Position numbers and translations under genes: made by a program | Source of the DNA: Trichomonas vaginalis G3 | Taxonomy: Eukaryota; Parabasalia; Trichomonadida; Trichomonadidae | NCBI RefSeq assembly: GCF_026262505.1 | Contig: NC_067205.1 | Coordinates: 16,492,001-16,556,000, forward strand | DNA length: 64,000 nucleotides | Direction: 5' to 3' | Notes under the pieces: model-generated | What the model was told of the DNA's origin: nothing | The model's input: the letters and a program-made list of their open reading frames with translations, nothing else | Database searches by the model: none | In this document: one piece after another, positions 48,884-59,597 of the stretch | Numbering within the stretch: the first letter of the stretch is position 1 | Layout of the letters: every line of letters begins with the position of its first letter

Positions 48884-51198
48884 TTATAAAGCTTCATTTA
48901 CAGGTATTTCATCGTCAGTAAATGAATCCTCATTATCGTTTGGTTCAACCTGTTTATATAATCCTTTCATTTCTTCTTTCAAAACATAACACCATGTTTG
49001 TTTACCATCTATTCTTCTCTGTTTCCTATCACATTTATCCTTAATGCTCATTTGGAAATTCTTGTCTTTCATGTCTGATGGTTTGCAGAATAGCGCATTT
49101 TTACATGTCATACCTGCACACAATTCATCATAATGTGTATTTATCCATTCATCTAAAGGATTTGTTGATAATTCAATTAAATCTTGTTTGGCTTCAGTCA
49201 TCGGTATGATTCGTACATTAAATGATGAAAGGTCATATTGCATAAAATATGTTAAAAGGTTATCATAAAATTCCTTTGTGCATGAATTCATCAAATTCTT
49301 GAAGTAATTAAATTGACCCTTGAATTTACCATTGACCCTTAAAACCACGTATCTTCTGTCTCCAACTTCAATTTTGACAGGGTAGACGTTGTTAGTTACG
49401 AAAATGAAATTGGCAACATTCTGAGCAGTTCTTCTGGGTTGATTCTTTTCATTAATTCTAATCTCATTATCCGTAATAATTGATTTCAAAGCGTTGAAGT
49501 TTGCGAGTCTATCTTCACCTACATTCTTGAGTTCATTAAGTACAAGAAACATTTTATTTTCAACTACTGAGTTGAAATTACCCGTTAGCTCACTTATTTC
49601 AGTAATGTTTTTACATGAATAACCAGCGAGAAGTTCAGAAATAATGTCTGTGAATCTGTTTTTACCTGTTCCCTGAAGTCCTTTCAAAATAATTGCTGTT
49701 TCATTCTTGATTCCAGGATGTTGAATCATTGATGCAATCCAGCCGAGAAGGTATTTATACACTTCATCGTTATTATCACAAATGGCTTCTTTAATGAAAT
49801 CCATAAACATCTCAATTTTTGAGTAATCAGGCTTTTCGAGAACGTTGTATTTATAACCTTGAAACGTTGAGAAAACATCTGGAGAATCAGATTTAAAGAA
49901 AACACCCTTAACGGTTAATGAGGATAATTGATTTAATAGTACGTCCCATGCTGTTATTGTTTTACCTTCTTCTTTAAATAAATTTAATCATTTGAGTGAC
50001 TCTTTCATGTTTGATTGAAGAACGAATGATATTTGATTCATTTTGTCGTGTATGTTGTAATCTTTCTGAATGAAATATTTGTTTCCACAATCTACAAAAC
50101 GGATTACACGTGAAATCCTCAATTACTTCAGAACTGTTTTTATACTGATGATTTTCAACCTTGCGTCTAATATCTGTTATCAAAACGAGTCATCAAGTTT
50201 GATATCAAATGTTTTTTTGGCTTACGTAATAAAGGTAAAACATATTCATCATAATATTCCTTTTGATAAAGTTTTAGAATCTTCACCAAAACAAATGGAG
50301 AAGTCATTAAATGTGCATATCTACTACGTGCTTTTTCAAAATTACTTTTAGCATTTTCTGTTAAACTGCAGAAGTTATAAACGTTCTCGTATGCTTCATT
50401 AATTAAATGATTAGGTAACGAATTAATTGCTTGAAACAGTGTGAATAATGTAACTTCTTTTTCTAAATTCATGTTTCCACCGTCATTATGTACTTCAAAA
50501 TCACAGATGCATCAACTATGCTCTGGGCAAGTTTATCGTCAATGTTTACATCTTTGTTTTCATTCATTATACTCTTTATTTCTTCGTTCTTCTGTTCAAC
50601 TCTTACCTTAATATTCAAATCATTTAATATATCGTTTACTGTTCTGGTTAATGTTGAATCATAACTTCCACGAATGAATGAGTATGTATTGATTGGTTCT
50701 GATGCATTCTTGCGAACTTTGAATCAGCCATAACTACTAATGAACGCTTTGATTCATCAATAGAAGTCATTATGTCAATATCATAATCATTGGAATAACA
50801 TTTAATCATTCTGTTCGAAACTGCATAGAAGAAATTAGTGTTGCAATAAATGTGGAAGACCTCCTGAAGCGGTTTTAACGATAACATCTTTATCCGAAAG
50901 TTTTGATAAAATGTCTTTTCCAACTTTGTTCTTTAAGTTCATCATTGTACGATTTATTGATATCAACATCTATAATCGTTAAATTTGAAATTTTATTTAC
51001 TAATAAAGCTGTACCAGTTTTCCTTCCTCTTCCTCCATCATGTTTGAGGTAGTTATGTAAATCAATCTTGTTTTCACCAATTCTTTCGTTGAGGGTTTTA
51101 GTTTCTGCCACAACTAATTCCTCAGCTAATGAATCAATAACTTGTTCATCAGAAACGATATAGTTGTTGTTGTTGCTGTTGTTGTTTGTTGCTGTCAT
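48884..51198 (-). pseudogene. Primase-helicase region, broken
   Basis: The replication module. The first part (from 51,198) has a primase-polymerase-like stretch (GTALLVNKISNLTIIDVDI). The last part is the SF3/D5 helicase with Walker A GLQGTGKN, LNEL and the sensor VTNN, homologous to 805-2175 in element 1. A Cys/His cluster lies near 50,070. Broken in several places. Confidence 0.7.
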
Positions 51199-51504
51199 TT
51201 ATATAGGAATAAAAAAATAAAAATAATTTTAAAACTAACTTTATTTTTGGGTCATTTACACTCATTTACGATGAAGTCATGACAAATCATTTCCTGTGTT
51301 GTTGTCAAAATGTCATGAGGTTAGATCTAACCATCTACCCTAAAAATTATTTTACTCAGAATTTTGTATAAAAAAAACAACCGCCGGAATTCAGACGGTT
51401 GCTATATTCTTCACAAAACATTAACGTAAACATTAACAATAAAATATATTTTTGTCTGATTTACACTCATTTACGATGAAGTTCTGACAAATCATTTTCT
51501 ATGT

Positions 51505-51599
51505 TGTTGTCAAAATGTCATGTTGTCACATTTTTTCAGAGAAGATAAATGACCTGGTGACACATGGTGACCTGGTGACACCTTCAGTTCTTCAAAAAT
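51505..51599 (-). repeat. 95-bp internal repeat R4, inverted
   Basis: Inverted copy of R1-R3 in the intergenic region upstream of the primase gene; with the adjoining bases to 51,652 it mirrors the R2-R3 junction. The helicase-primase module is thus enclosed between inverted repeats. A further CAACCG/CGGTTG stem lies at about 51,379-51,402. Confidence 0.9.
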
Positions 51600-51693
51600 A
51601 AGTCATAAATACCTTCCTCCTGTGTTGTTGTCAAAATGTCATGTTGTCACAAACTTTAGAACGGCATAATTTAAATTTTTATTTTTATCATAA

Positions 51694-51789
51694 ATGGATA
51701 CCCCACAAGCTCAAAATTTACCACGAATCATAACAAGGGAGGAAATGATAAAAATGATGCAAGAACTGCTAAAAATAACAAACCACTAA
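51694..51789 (+). CDS. 31-aa ORF, element 2
   Basis: MDTPQAQNLPRIITREEMIKMM and a short helical end. Preceded by the TTTTTATTTTTATCATAA motif common before element genes, which is the main reason to list it. Function unknown. Confidence 0.3.
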   Translation: MDTPQAQNLPRIITREEMIKMMQELLKITNH

Positions 51790-51854
51790 AACTTGAGAAA
51801 ATGTGGTTATGCAGTAATGATGGAAAGAGAGATGTTGTCAAAGAGGAATAAAAA

Positions 51855-52140
51855 TTAAATTTGGATTGAGTTTAAAAATTCATCTTTATTAAATTCATCT
51901 CTTCCAATCAATTTATTTATTCTATTAAATTCTTTTATTTTTGCTTCACTCAGTTTAAGGATTGAACGGTAAGTTTCTAATTTTTCGATTATTTCTTTAT
52001 CGTTTTCAGTTCCATTAGTTTTGGGCATCAACCCCACCGCATTGTGGCTTCTTTTTGTAATAGCATATTTTTGATTTAATTCTGTTTAGTTTCTTTTTAT
52101 ATTCATCGTCTGGACTCTTGGCTGCTTCGTTGTCACTCAT
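51855..52140 (-). pseudogene. Small Lys-rich helical protein, probably broken
   Basis: Open stretches coding for a Lys/Asp/Glu-rich N-terminus with a Cys pair and a coiled-coil-like C-terminus (ETYRSILKLSEAKIKEF). Lies between the primase and integrase genes. No family recognised. Confidence 0.35.
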
Positions 52141-52199
52141 TTCTTACGAAATAAAAAAATTAAATATTATTTAAATATAATGGAGTAATAAAATAAATC

Positions 52200-53460
52200 G
52201 GAATTTCTATTAATTTATTGTCAACTTCAACTAATGCATTGCCGTTAATATATCTAACAATTCAGCTATTGTGTCAAATCTTCGTCTTCTTTTTGTCATT
52301 GAATTTATCAGTTTTTCCATAATCGAGATGAATTAAAACTTTATTTCCTTGTTTAAAATTCATGAGCCCCGAATTAATTTGTTCACGTTTAACATCATTC
52401 AACCTTTCCATTTGCTTTCTAATATATTCCCATTCTTTTGAAATATCATTTTTCATTTCCACTGGTTTCATGTTTATAGTTCTATGCCATGTATTATTGT
52501 AATAATATACTAACTGCTGTATGATGGAGTCATGATTTCCATCCCAGTATATCTGACCGTTAACCCCTAACGCATCTCTAAGAGTTCTCATTACCGCATC
52601 AACTATTTTATTATGAAACGTATATGGAGAGGATGAGAAGAAAAAATTAATTTGGGGAAATAATGAGTCATAGCTGCCTGAAATCCTTTATCACCATCAC
52701 CCCTGATATTATCTACTCTTTCATGATCTAGTAAGTATTGAATAGCTCTTCTTGTTTCCTGTTCTGTTTTCCCTTTCACCGGAATGCAATATAAATATCT
52801 GGTGTTAATGTTAATGGCAAATAAATAAGTAACGTTTCCTTTTGAATATTTAAATGATCGATTTCGTATGAATTGGATATGGAGCAAATGAAGGGCGACT
52901 AAATTTTTCCTTTAACGGTTGAATTTTCGGGTCAATTGGTTTATTTAATATCTTGAAATCCTTTTTAAAATCTTTTTGCTTCTTAATGTTTGAAATGGAT
53001 ATAATAAAGTGAATGATGAAGGATTAACTGAAGGAGGAGGAGGTACTACTGTTGGAGGTTTTGGTGTTGTAAGTGGTTTAATTTTATCTGCTTTGATTTT
53101 GGATTTCATTCCTTCCTTCATTAATTCTGGATGTATTCTATTCATTTGTTTTAAATATGCTGTATATAAAGGTTTGATATACTTTCCCGCTTCGAGTTTA
53201 TGTTGAAGGATGAATTCCAAAAGTTGATCTTCATTTAAAAGTCGGGCTGAATATGGTTTAACTAATGAATCATAAATTAAAGCTTGTGCATCATTTATGG
53301 TCTGAAGGACCTGGTGTGTTTTGTTCCTTTTGTTTTTGTGGCTCAGGATTATATAATTTATATAATTCATCAATATCTTCTTCTGTTAATACTTTATTTT
53401 TGAAATCTTTCAACTGTTTAAGCTGTGATTTAGTTTTTCCCTTTGAATATTCATTTTTTT
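52200..53460 (-). pseudogene. Element 2 integrase (rve type), broken
   Basis: Polinton integrase. Recognisable parts are the rve-core strand LFAININTRYLYCIPVKGKTEQE, the Asp-containing NIRGDGDKGFQAAM, and the post-core NNTWHRTINMKPVEM followed by the basic FKQGNKVLIHLDYGK domain. A Pro-rich linker precedes the core. Diverged from the element 1 enzyme. Broken in several places. Confidence 0.75.
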
Positions 53461-53483
53461 AATTTTGTCTTTAATTTCAGAAA

Positions 53484-53657
53484 TTATTTATTATGATATT
53501 TCAAAATTTTCTTATAATATGGATAATAATATTCCATATCATCACCCGTTATATTGTTATCATATTTTTGGAGATATGATTTTAATTCATAATAACTAAG
53601 AATTTTTTGATTAAGTACTAAATCAGCAATTAAATTTTTTAAATCTGTGTTATCCAT
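53484..53657 (-). CDS. 57-aa Tyr-rich ORF, element 2
   Basis: MDNTDLKNLIADLVLNQKIL then a Tyr-rich end (MEYYYPYYKKILKYH). Stands alone between integrase and polymerase, behind the element-type A/T start motif. Function unknown. Confidence 0.35.
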   Translation of the reverse strand: MDNTDLKNLIADLVLNQKILSYYELKSYLQKYDNNITGDDMEYYYPYYKKILKYHNK

Positions 53658-53829
53658 TTATATAAAAATAAAATCAATGTTTTAAGGGTGCCCACCTCTT
53701 TGAATCATAGTATCAAAACCATTATTAACGGTTCCTTTTGTCTCTTCTGTGGTATTTTATTAAATAAATGGCATACAACATCCATTTTCACAACATACAG
53801 CCTTAGTGTGTGCTCCTGTTAATGCAGTC

Positions 53830-56637
53830 TTACCAATTGTTAAGCGAGTCATTGACCCATTTTAAGTTGTAAATTAATATTTGACCATCAAATATCAATT
53901 TATCATTTATTATATCCAAATAATTTTTAGGTGTTAATTGTTTATTTTGTCGTAAACTAACACCTTTCATTTTTTGTGCAATCTTTTTAAAATCACTTCC
54001 ATCAATTGAACCGTTGAATGATGTATAACATTTAGGGCATAAAGCAACCATGTTATCACCTTGTTTCTCAATTGCTAAACCCAATAACTTCTTCTCATGT
54101 GCTTTTTCTTCAGCTTTATTCTTTAATTTAGGTTTAAATTTCTCATCAAAACAAAAGAAATCAAATGGTGCGAATTTGAAAATGTTTTTATCATAAAATT
54201 GTTTATCAGTAACAATTGCTTGAAATGCTTGAGTGTTAGGAAGATTTGGTCGCCAGCGATTGCCCAATAAGATGAATCAGTATCACCTTCAATGAAATGA
54301 AAACGATTAACATTCAAGCATTTATACATAAAATCATAAATGAAAACCAAATACCAGTATTTTGCGTTATCTAAAGTGAAGAATGCCTCTTGTAAACATG
54401 TATCACATCTATAAAATCTATCTTTGAGCATCACTTGATACGTATCCTCTCCTATTTCTCTTATGTTTTTAAACTTATTTGACATACATGCAACGCGTGA
54501 CTTCTGTGCATTCATTATTTTAGTCTTTGCGTAATTTTGTGTATTCATTGCATCGTAACCATATGATCCATTAAGCGAAATCTTGCAAAATAAACTTTTT
54601 CCTTTATTTCCTTCTAATTCAGCCTTTTGTCTTTCGTTCATAAATTCTTTCGCAAATTCATTAAAACAAGTGTTTTTAGTAAATGTTAAAATTGATTGAA
54701 TGTCATCAATGATAAAATGAAATCTGTCTATTAGATACCATAGATAATAAGAAGAAAATGGTTGATATTGGTTGTGTGTTGATGCTAACTGAGTTAATTT
54801 TCTCTGTTTCTGGTCAACTGGTAGATTGTTTGATTTCATGTAATTATACATAAAACTGCCAATTGTTTTTTCATCTGTGATAATATCTAAGTTTCTTATT
54901 ATCGGTAAAAAGTTTATGTAATCATTAATGTATTTTTCATCAATGTGACCCTTTACTTCAGCCACGAATAAAGTATTTTTCTTCTTAATTATTCCCAGTG
55001 CTTTTGCTTTCTTTGTTGCTGTATCACAAATGATAACACCATTCAATCTTCCCGGCATATACATTTTATGGTCAGTATATTGAATGAAATCATGAGGATT
55101 AGATGAAAATGATGAAGGATATAATGAATTAAAAGTCAACTCCAACGAAATGAGTCATAATGTTGGTGGTGTCCTCATTTGATACAGTTTTAGTTTCTGG
55201 ATTATATGAAAGTTTATTAATGTGCGTGATTCCTTTAAGATTAACACGATGTTGAACATTTGATAGACCACCAGTAATTCCATTACGGAGAATGTGATAA
55301 GCTTCAACTGAATCTAAAGTCATTGGTAAATTATTTTTTAATGCATAATTTCTTAAATTGATTCTTAAACGTTGAACATCTTCATCTTCATTTGATTTTA
55401 CGACATTGCAATAACAACACATTAACTGACAATTTTCTTTGGTATGTGGTTTTTCATTATCGATTCTATCCAATGTTGGTTTATTTGCATATGTAAACGC
55501 TTTACCACACATTTTGCATTTAGATGAAAGGATTAAATCGTGATAGTATTGATAGTCATCCATTGAAACATTGTTTTTGGTATCTCTTTTCGCCTTTTCA
55601 TCTTGTTTCTTATATGATTCAATTTTATATTTCCAATACTTTTTCGTTAATTCAAAACTTGATTCCACATTTTCTTCTTCTGGATATGTTTCGTTAGGAT
55701 TGAAGTTCTTATATGCTAACGCGTAACGAATCATTGATGCATTCGATGATAAAGAAAGATTATGAAGCATGTCAATTTTATAAACAAATGTTTCTTCGAT
55801 AATTTTATCAATTGGGTCAATCATAATTTCAACGTCTTTATTACAATAATGAATAAAATATTCTAATCTATTCTCAAAATTTTTAGCATCATTGAGATAT
55901 ATTTGATAATCTGAATCGGATATTGTTTCTTGTGTTAATGCTGAATAAAATGAATCTTGAGTGAATGGTTCCACTTTATATAATTCTTCTTCGTAATTTT
56001 CCCATGTGATGAATTGATAAGGGAAAAAGGATTTAACACGTGATTTATTGTTTCCGAAATCTTGAGTGAATTGGTCTAATGTTCCACCCGCTATATAATT
56101 TCTGATGTCAATAAATCTCAATTCATATGGAACGTTTGTTTTCTTTACAATGATTTGCTTAAATTGAGAAGAAGAACCCAGCATTGATTTTATCTTCCAT
56201 TTTGCAGTGTTTAAATCATGAAGAATTAAATTTAAATCAAACTTTCCTGAATTAAAACCTATGATATTCACTTTATTGAATTCTTCATCTAAAAGCTCTT
56301 TCATTGCTTCCTTTTGTTTCTCATTTAATGTATTCATTAATTCTTCATATTGTTCAATATTTGATTTAGCAACTAATGAACAGGTTGAAAATAAAAATTC
56401 AATCCAATCAGAGATGAACGAATCACTTGATGTTAAGCAAAAATTCCTCGTAAATGTTTTATCACGGTCTACGACCTCGCCGCTTTGCGGCTTTATTTTG
56501 ACAGTTGATGATACCATAAATGGTTTTAAGTAAGCGTTCAAAGTTGCACATTCAGAAAGTTGAAGTTCTTCTTTAGTCTCTAATGTTTCGAAGTCAAAAG
56601 TAATATAATATCTTGTTGGTTTATAATATTCCTGCAA
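53830..56637 (-). pseudogene. Protein-primed family B DNA polymerase, broken, with HNH-like insert
   Basis: The element's replicative polymerase. Exonuclease motifs DFET, NSGKFDLN and YCNKDV lie in the first part, polymerase motifs SLYPS, KISLNGSYGYDAMN and GDTDS in the second. Between them sits a Cys-pair/HNH-like segment (CKMCG, LDRIDN, H, NCQLMCCYCN) near 55,420-55,530. A double hairpin encodes nine residues in the exonuclease part (56,466-56,491). Broken. Confidence 0.8.
56466..56491. repeat. GC-rich double hairpin in the polymerase gene
   Basis: GGTC-TAC-GACC (56,466-56,476), two bases TC, then GCCGC-TTT-GCGGC (56,479-56,491). It stands out in A/T-rich coding DNA and encodes an in-frame stretch PQSGEVVDR. 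Confidence 0.8.
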
Positions 56638-56638
56638 A

Positions 56639-57230
56639 TTATGTGCTAATAGCCATTGATATATCTTCTGTTTCGTGATATGTGGTGCATATGGTTGTGT
56701 TGTTGTTTTGCAACTGGACGTCTTGAATTAATCTTCCATTATTTTCTTTACATTTCTCACAATGTTTTAAAAATCTTCTTTGGTTTTTCCTTTCTGGATC
56801 ATCACGGATAGAATATACTTCTTTCTTTGCAAAAGGGGCAAACTTTATATCCTGTGAGTGCTTCAACGTCTGTTATTCTGTCAGCGTGAAGTTTTCCACA
56901 TGGACTCTGTGTTAATAAAATATTTACTGTTTCAAATTCTGGATCTATCATTATTGATTCCACTAATGGAAAGTCTACCTTGTTAATGTCCACGTCTTCT
57001 GGTTGAGGATCACAATAATAGAAATCAATATTAACATTTAACATTCTTGCTAACCTCTCACTTTCTGATGAAATGTCAAATCCTTCATATGCATCTATGG
57101 CTTCATTTAAATAACTTCTACGAGTTTTAGGATTAACACCATCAGGAATGTTATAGAAGCGTTTAAATAACCTTCTACCTTCGGCTCTTATTTGATTATC
57201 ATTCATTTTAGCTGTTCCATTTTTGTTCAT
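56639..57230 (-). pseudogene. Zn-ribbon protein upstream of the polymerase, broken
   Basis: Helical N-terminal part (EGRRLFKRFYNIPDG) and two Cys pairs (CPFC and CEKC) that would form a zinc ribbon. It directly precedes the polymerase frame and may be its N-terminal region; no family assigned. Broken. Confidence 0.45.
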
Positions 57231-57290
57231 TTATGTAAGAATAAAAATTAAAAAATAAATAAAAATAAAGTTTATTTTTTTAAAGTCCGA

Positions 57291-57317
57291 GACTCAGAGA
57301 GTCCAGGGCTAAAGCCC
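57291..57317. repeat. GC-rich double hairpin 3' of the 57,309 ORF
   Basis: GACTC-AGA-GAGTC (57,291-57,303), two bases CA, then GGGCT-AA-AGCCC (57,306-57,317). Same architecture as the other double hairpins. Confidence 0.75.
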
Positions 57318-57548
57318 ATAAAATGAATTAAGAACACATACATTTTTATCATCTGCGACGTGACGAATACATTTTAATTTACTCAAGAATGCGTACCCTG
57401 ATACATTAAATCTAATTCCTGTCTTATTTAATTTCACAACTTTGAAAAGGAATGTATGAATAGCTATAAAATGATGAGATGATGTTTTATGGGTTGCTTC
57501 CATTTTTTCTGAAATAAATGAATAAATATAATGTTTATAAGTTTTCAT
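57309..57548 (-). CDS. Hypothetical 79-aa protein, element 2
   Basis: A small His/Lys/Phe-rich protein (MKTYKHYIYSFISEKMEATHK...) with beta-like stretches and no recognised family. Its last codons run into the double hairpin at 57,291-57,317, so the original C-terminus may have differed. Confidence 0.35.
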   Translation of the reverse strand: MKTYKHYIYSFISEKMEATHKTSSHHFIAIHTFLFKVVKLNKTGIRFNVSGYAFLSKLKCIRHVADDKNVCVLNSFYGL

Positions 57549-57553
57549 ATCTT

Positions 57554-58268
57554 TTATGTTCTTAATAACGAATGTATAGACCTTTCAACTTCGTCTTCCT
57601 TCGGTGCTGTTCTTTCATATGAAACATTATTGGTATCTTCAATAATGAAACCACAATCGCATAAAATTTTATATGTACCAATTGTTTCTTTTGATATTTT
57701 ATCTAACAAATCAAAAACTTTATCAACACCTGTACATTTATTTAAATAATAATTTGTGTAAATATCATGGTCTTCTTTCTTAATCGTATTAGTTGCATAT
57801 GTTACATTTTTCAGTGCTTTTTTGAATTTTTCGGAATCAAGAGGAGGTGAAAGTAATATACATGGATAATCTCCATCGTCAATAAATTGTAACTTATGTT
57901 TATGAATAAATTTTGTGCCTTCTTCTGAAAGTGTTTCGTCAATATCACCATCTAATAAATTTTTAGTAGATTCCAAAAAGTAATTTTTATATCTTTCCTC
58001 ATGTGATTTTTGAACTTCTGATTCTGAAGCTGGGATATTCATTAAACCCTCTACTTCATTCTCAGCATTTCTCAATTCACTAATTCTTTCATCTATTTCA
58101 TTTCTTAATTGTTCCAATTTCTCAATCTCATCGTTATAATATTCATCTTGTTTAATTTTTTCTTCAAATATTCAGGAGGTGTTTCAAGGCTCTCTGAGCC
58201 CAGGTCCTCTGGACCATAAAGAGGAATATTCTCCTGTTTTTCAACTTTTTTGGGATATAAATATCTCA
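57554..58268 (-). pseudogene. Coiled-coil protein near the right end, broken
   Basis: An acidic N-terminal part encoded across the double hairpin at 58,188-58,215, a coiled coil (LRNEIDERISELRNAENEVEGL) and a mixed C-terminal domain with CDCGF. Could be the terminal-protein region or a structural protein; not assigned. Broken. Confidence 0.4.
58188..58215. repeat. GC-rich double hairpin with TCT loops
   Basis: GGCTC-TCT-GAGCC (58,188-58,200), two bases CA, then GGTCC-TCT-GGACC (58,203-58,215). Two perfect 5-bp stems with identical loops; encodes GPEDLGSES in frame on the minus strand. Confidence 0.85.
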
Positions 58269-58442
58269 TTATAGCCTTTTTAGTAATTGGTCCGTTATAT
58301 TTAATTCATTCAACAATCTGGAAAACTCTTTCACATTCTGCATATATGTTGGATAAGAACCGTCTCCAAAATTTTCTAAAATATTTTCTAATTCTGAATT
58401 AGTGAACTTTAAAGATTTCAATGAATTAGTTGTTATACTCAT
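58269..58442 (-). CDS. 57-aa ORF at the right end of element 2
   Basis: MSITTNSLKSLKFTNSELEN and a helical remainder ending LLKRL. Outermost gene before the right inverted repeat, with the A/T-rich start motif upstream. Function unknown. Confidence 0.35.
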   Translation of the reverse strand: MSITTNSLKSLKFTNSELENILENFGDGSYPTYMQNVKEFSRLLNELNITDQLLKRL

Positions 58443-58630
58443 TTATTATAAAATAAAAAATAAAAAAAATAAATTTAACTTAGTTTTAATTTTACGTAAG
58501 AAGTCAATTTTTTATATATGGTAATATAGGAATTGTAGGAATAAAAACTTTTTATAAATTATTCATTTATTTTTAAAATCGGTTTCATACAAAATAAAAA
58601 TAAATTTTCATAAATGTAAGACATGAATTT

Positions 58631-58728
58631 TTAAAGTTTATTTTTTTAAAAAAATTATTTTTTATTTCATTATGTATGGGCTGAGTGTAAATGTCTTACA
58701 ATTTTGAAAATTTTTTAAATCTTGATTT
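58631..58728 (-). repeat. Right inverted repeat of element 2
   Basis: Inverted match of 38,676-38,773. It ends at 58,728, immediately before AGTAGTATATG, the start sequence of element 3. Confidence 0.85.
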
Positions 58729-59135
58729 AGTAGTATATGAGTACGGGTTTAGTGACTTTTTTTGTTACATCTATATATAGACGATGCATTAAAATATAAA
58801 TCATAAAAGTATATGTGGAAGTGTTGTGTACGAAGTATATGTGGAAGGTTTTGTATCATTTTTTTGTTACATCTATATATAGACGATGCATTTATTTATA
58901 AATCATTAAAAAATTAACATTAATTTTAAAATAATTTATTTTTTTATCTTTTATAAAAGAAGCTATATATAGATGATGTCAGATATTCCGCGATTAATTA
59001 AACATTGTTTAAATCCTGAATGGAATCAATGGAGTCATAATCAAAGACCTCATAAACGAGTAAAAGATTCACTACCATAATGAAATAAAAAATAAAAAAA
59101 TTTATGTCTCAGAATCAACATTGAACTTTAAGAAA
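58729..59135. other. Left terminal non-coding region of element 3
   Basis: A/T-rich. TTTTTTTGTTACATCTATATATAGACGATGCAT (shared core TCTATATATAGACGATGCAT) occurs twice, at about 58,767 and 58,871. From about 58,955 it matches the element 2 stretch starting near 38,789 (GAAGCTATATATA, then GATGTCAGATATTCCGCG). No gene. Confidence 0.55.
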
Positions 59136-59531
59136 CTAATGATTATTTGAATTTATGAAATCAATTATTTGATTCATTCTTTCTTCAATAATTTCTATTC
59201 TTTTTGTTAAATCATCTATTTTCATTAATGAGGTGATTCTTGATTGAGGAATAGATTTCAAACTAACCACTCCTTTTATTTTTGAAATTTTGAATCCATG
59301 ACCCTCTGGGTCTTGGACTCTGTCCTCAACTTTAAACATTTTATTCAATTTACATGTTGTCAATTCTTCAAATAATTTTTTATTATTAGCATAATAGTCA
59401 TTAAATTCTTCAACAGATGAAAAAATTTTTGTTTCAGTAATTGGTTTAACAACGTTTATTTTTTGTTGAACATTTTCACTTTCATTTATTTCTTCCTCCT
59501 CTGTTTCATTTAGTTTTAAAATCGGTTTCAT
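59136..59531 (-). CDS. Small coiled-coil protein, element 3
   Basis: A 131-aa sister of the protein at 38,907. It is nearly identical except for a 9-residue in-frame insertion (EDRVQDPEGH region) encoded by the double hairpin at 59,300-59,326, placed between the beta-motif and the preceding segment. Confidence 0.65.
   Translation of the reverse strand: MKPILKLNETEEEEINESENVQQKINVVKPITETKIFSSVEEFNDYYANNKKLFEELTTCKLNKMFKVEDRVQDPEGHGFKISKIKGVVSLKSIPQSRITSLMKIDDLTKRIEIIEERMNQIIDFINSNNH
59300..59326. repeat. 27-bp GC-rich double hairpin present only in element 3
   Basis: GACCC-TCT-GGGTC (59,300-59,312), two bases TT, then GGAC-TCT-GTCC (59,315-59,325). In element 2 the flanking sequences join directly (AATCCAT then CAACTTT at about 39,068-39,078), so the two copies differ by exactly these 27 bp. 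Confidence 0.9.
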
Positions 59532-59597
59532 TTTTTATTAAATAAAAATTAGAATATAAGTGATGAAATATATTTTTTAATTAATATTAAATCAGAA

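Larger units (their letters stand above)
38533..58728. mobile_element. Maverick/Polinton element 2, about 20 kb, broken
   Basis: A full-length-looking Maverick: capsid, packaging ATPase, fibre, KilA-N, primase-helicase, integrase and protein-primed polymerase B are all recognisable. AGTAGTATATG at 38,533 is matched by the same start of element 3 at 58,729. A 98-bp inverted repeat pairs 38,676-38,773 with 58,631-58,728. The left end carries about 140 bp outside that repeat that the right end lacks, so the right terminus is shortened or fused to element 3. Roughly 15-20 breaks are seen, spread over most large genes, while the capsid gene is open. Near-identity to element 3 makes it young. Confidence 0.85.
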
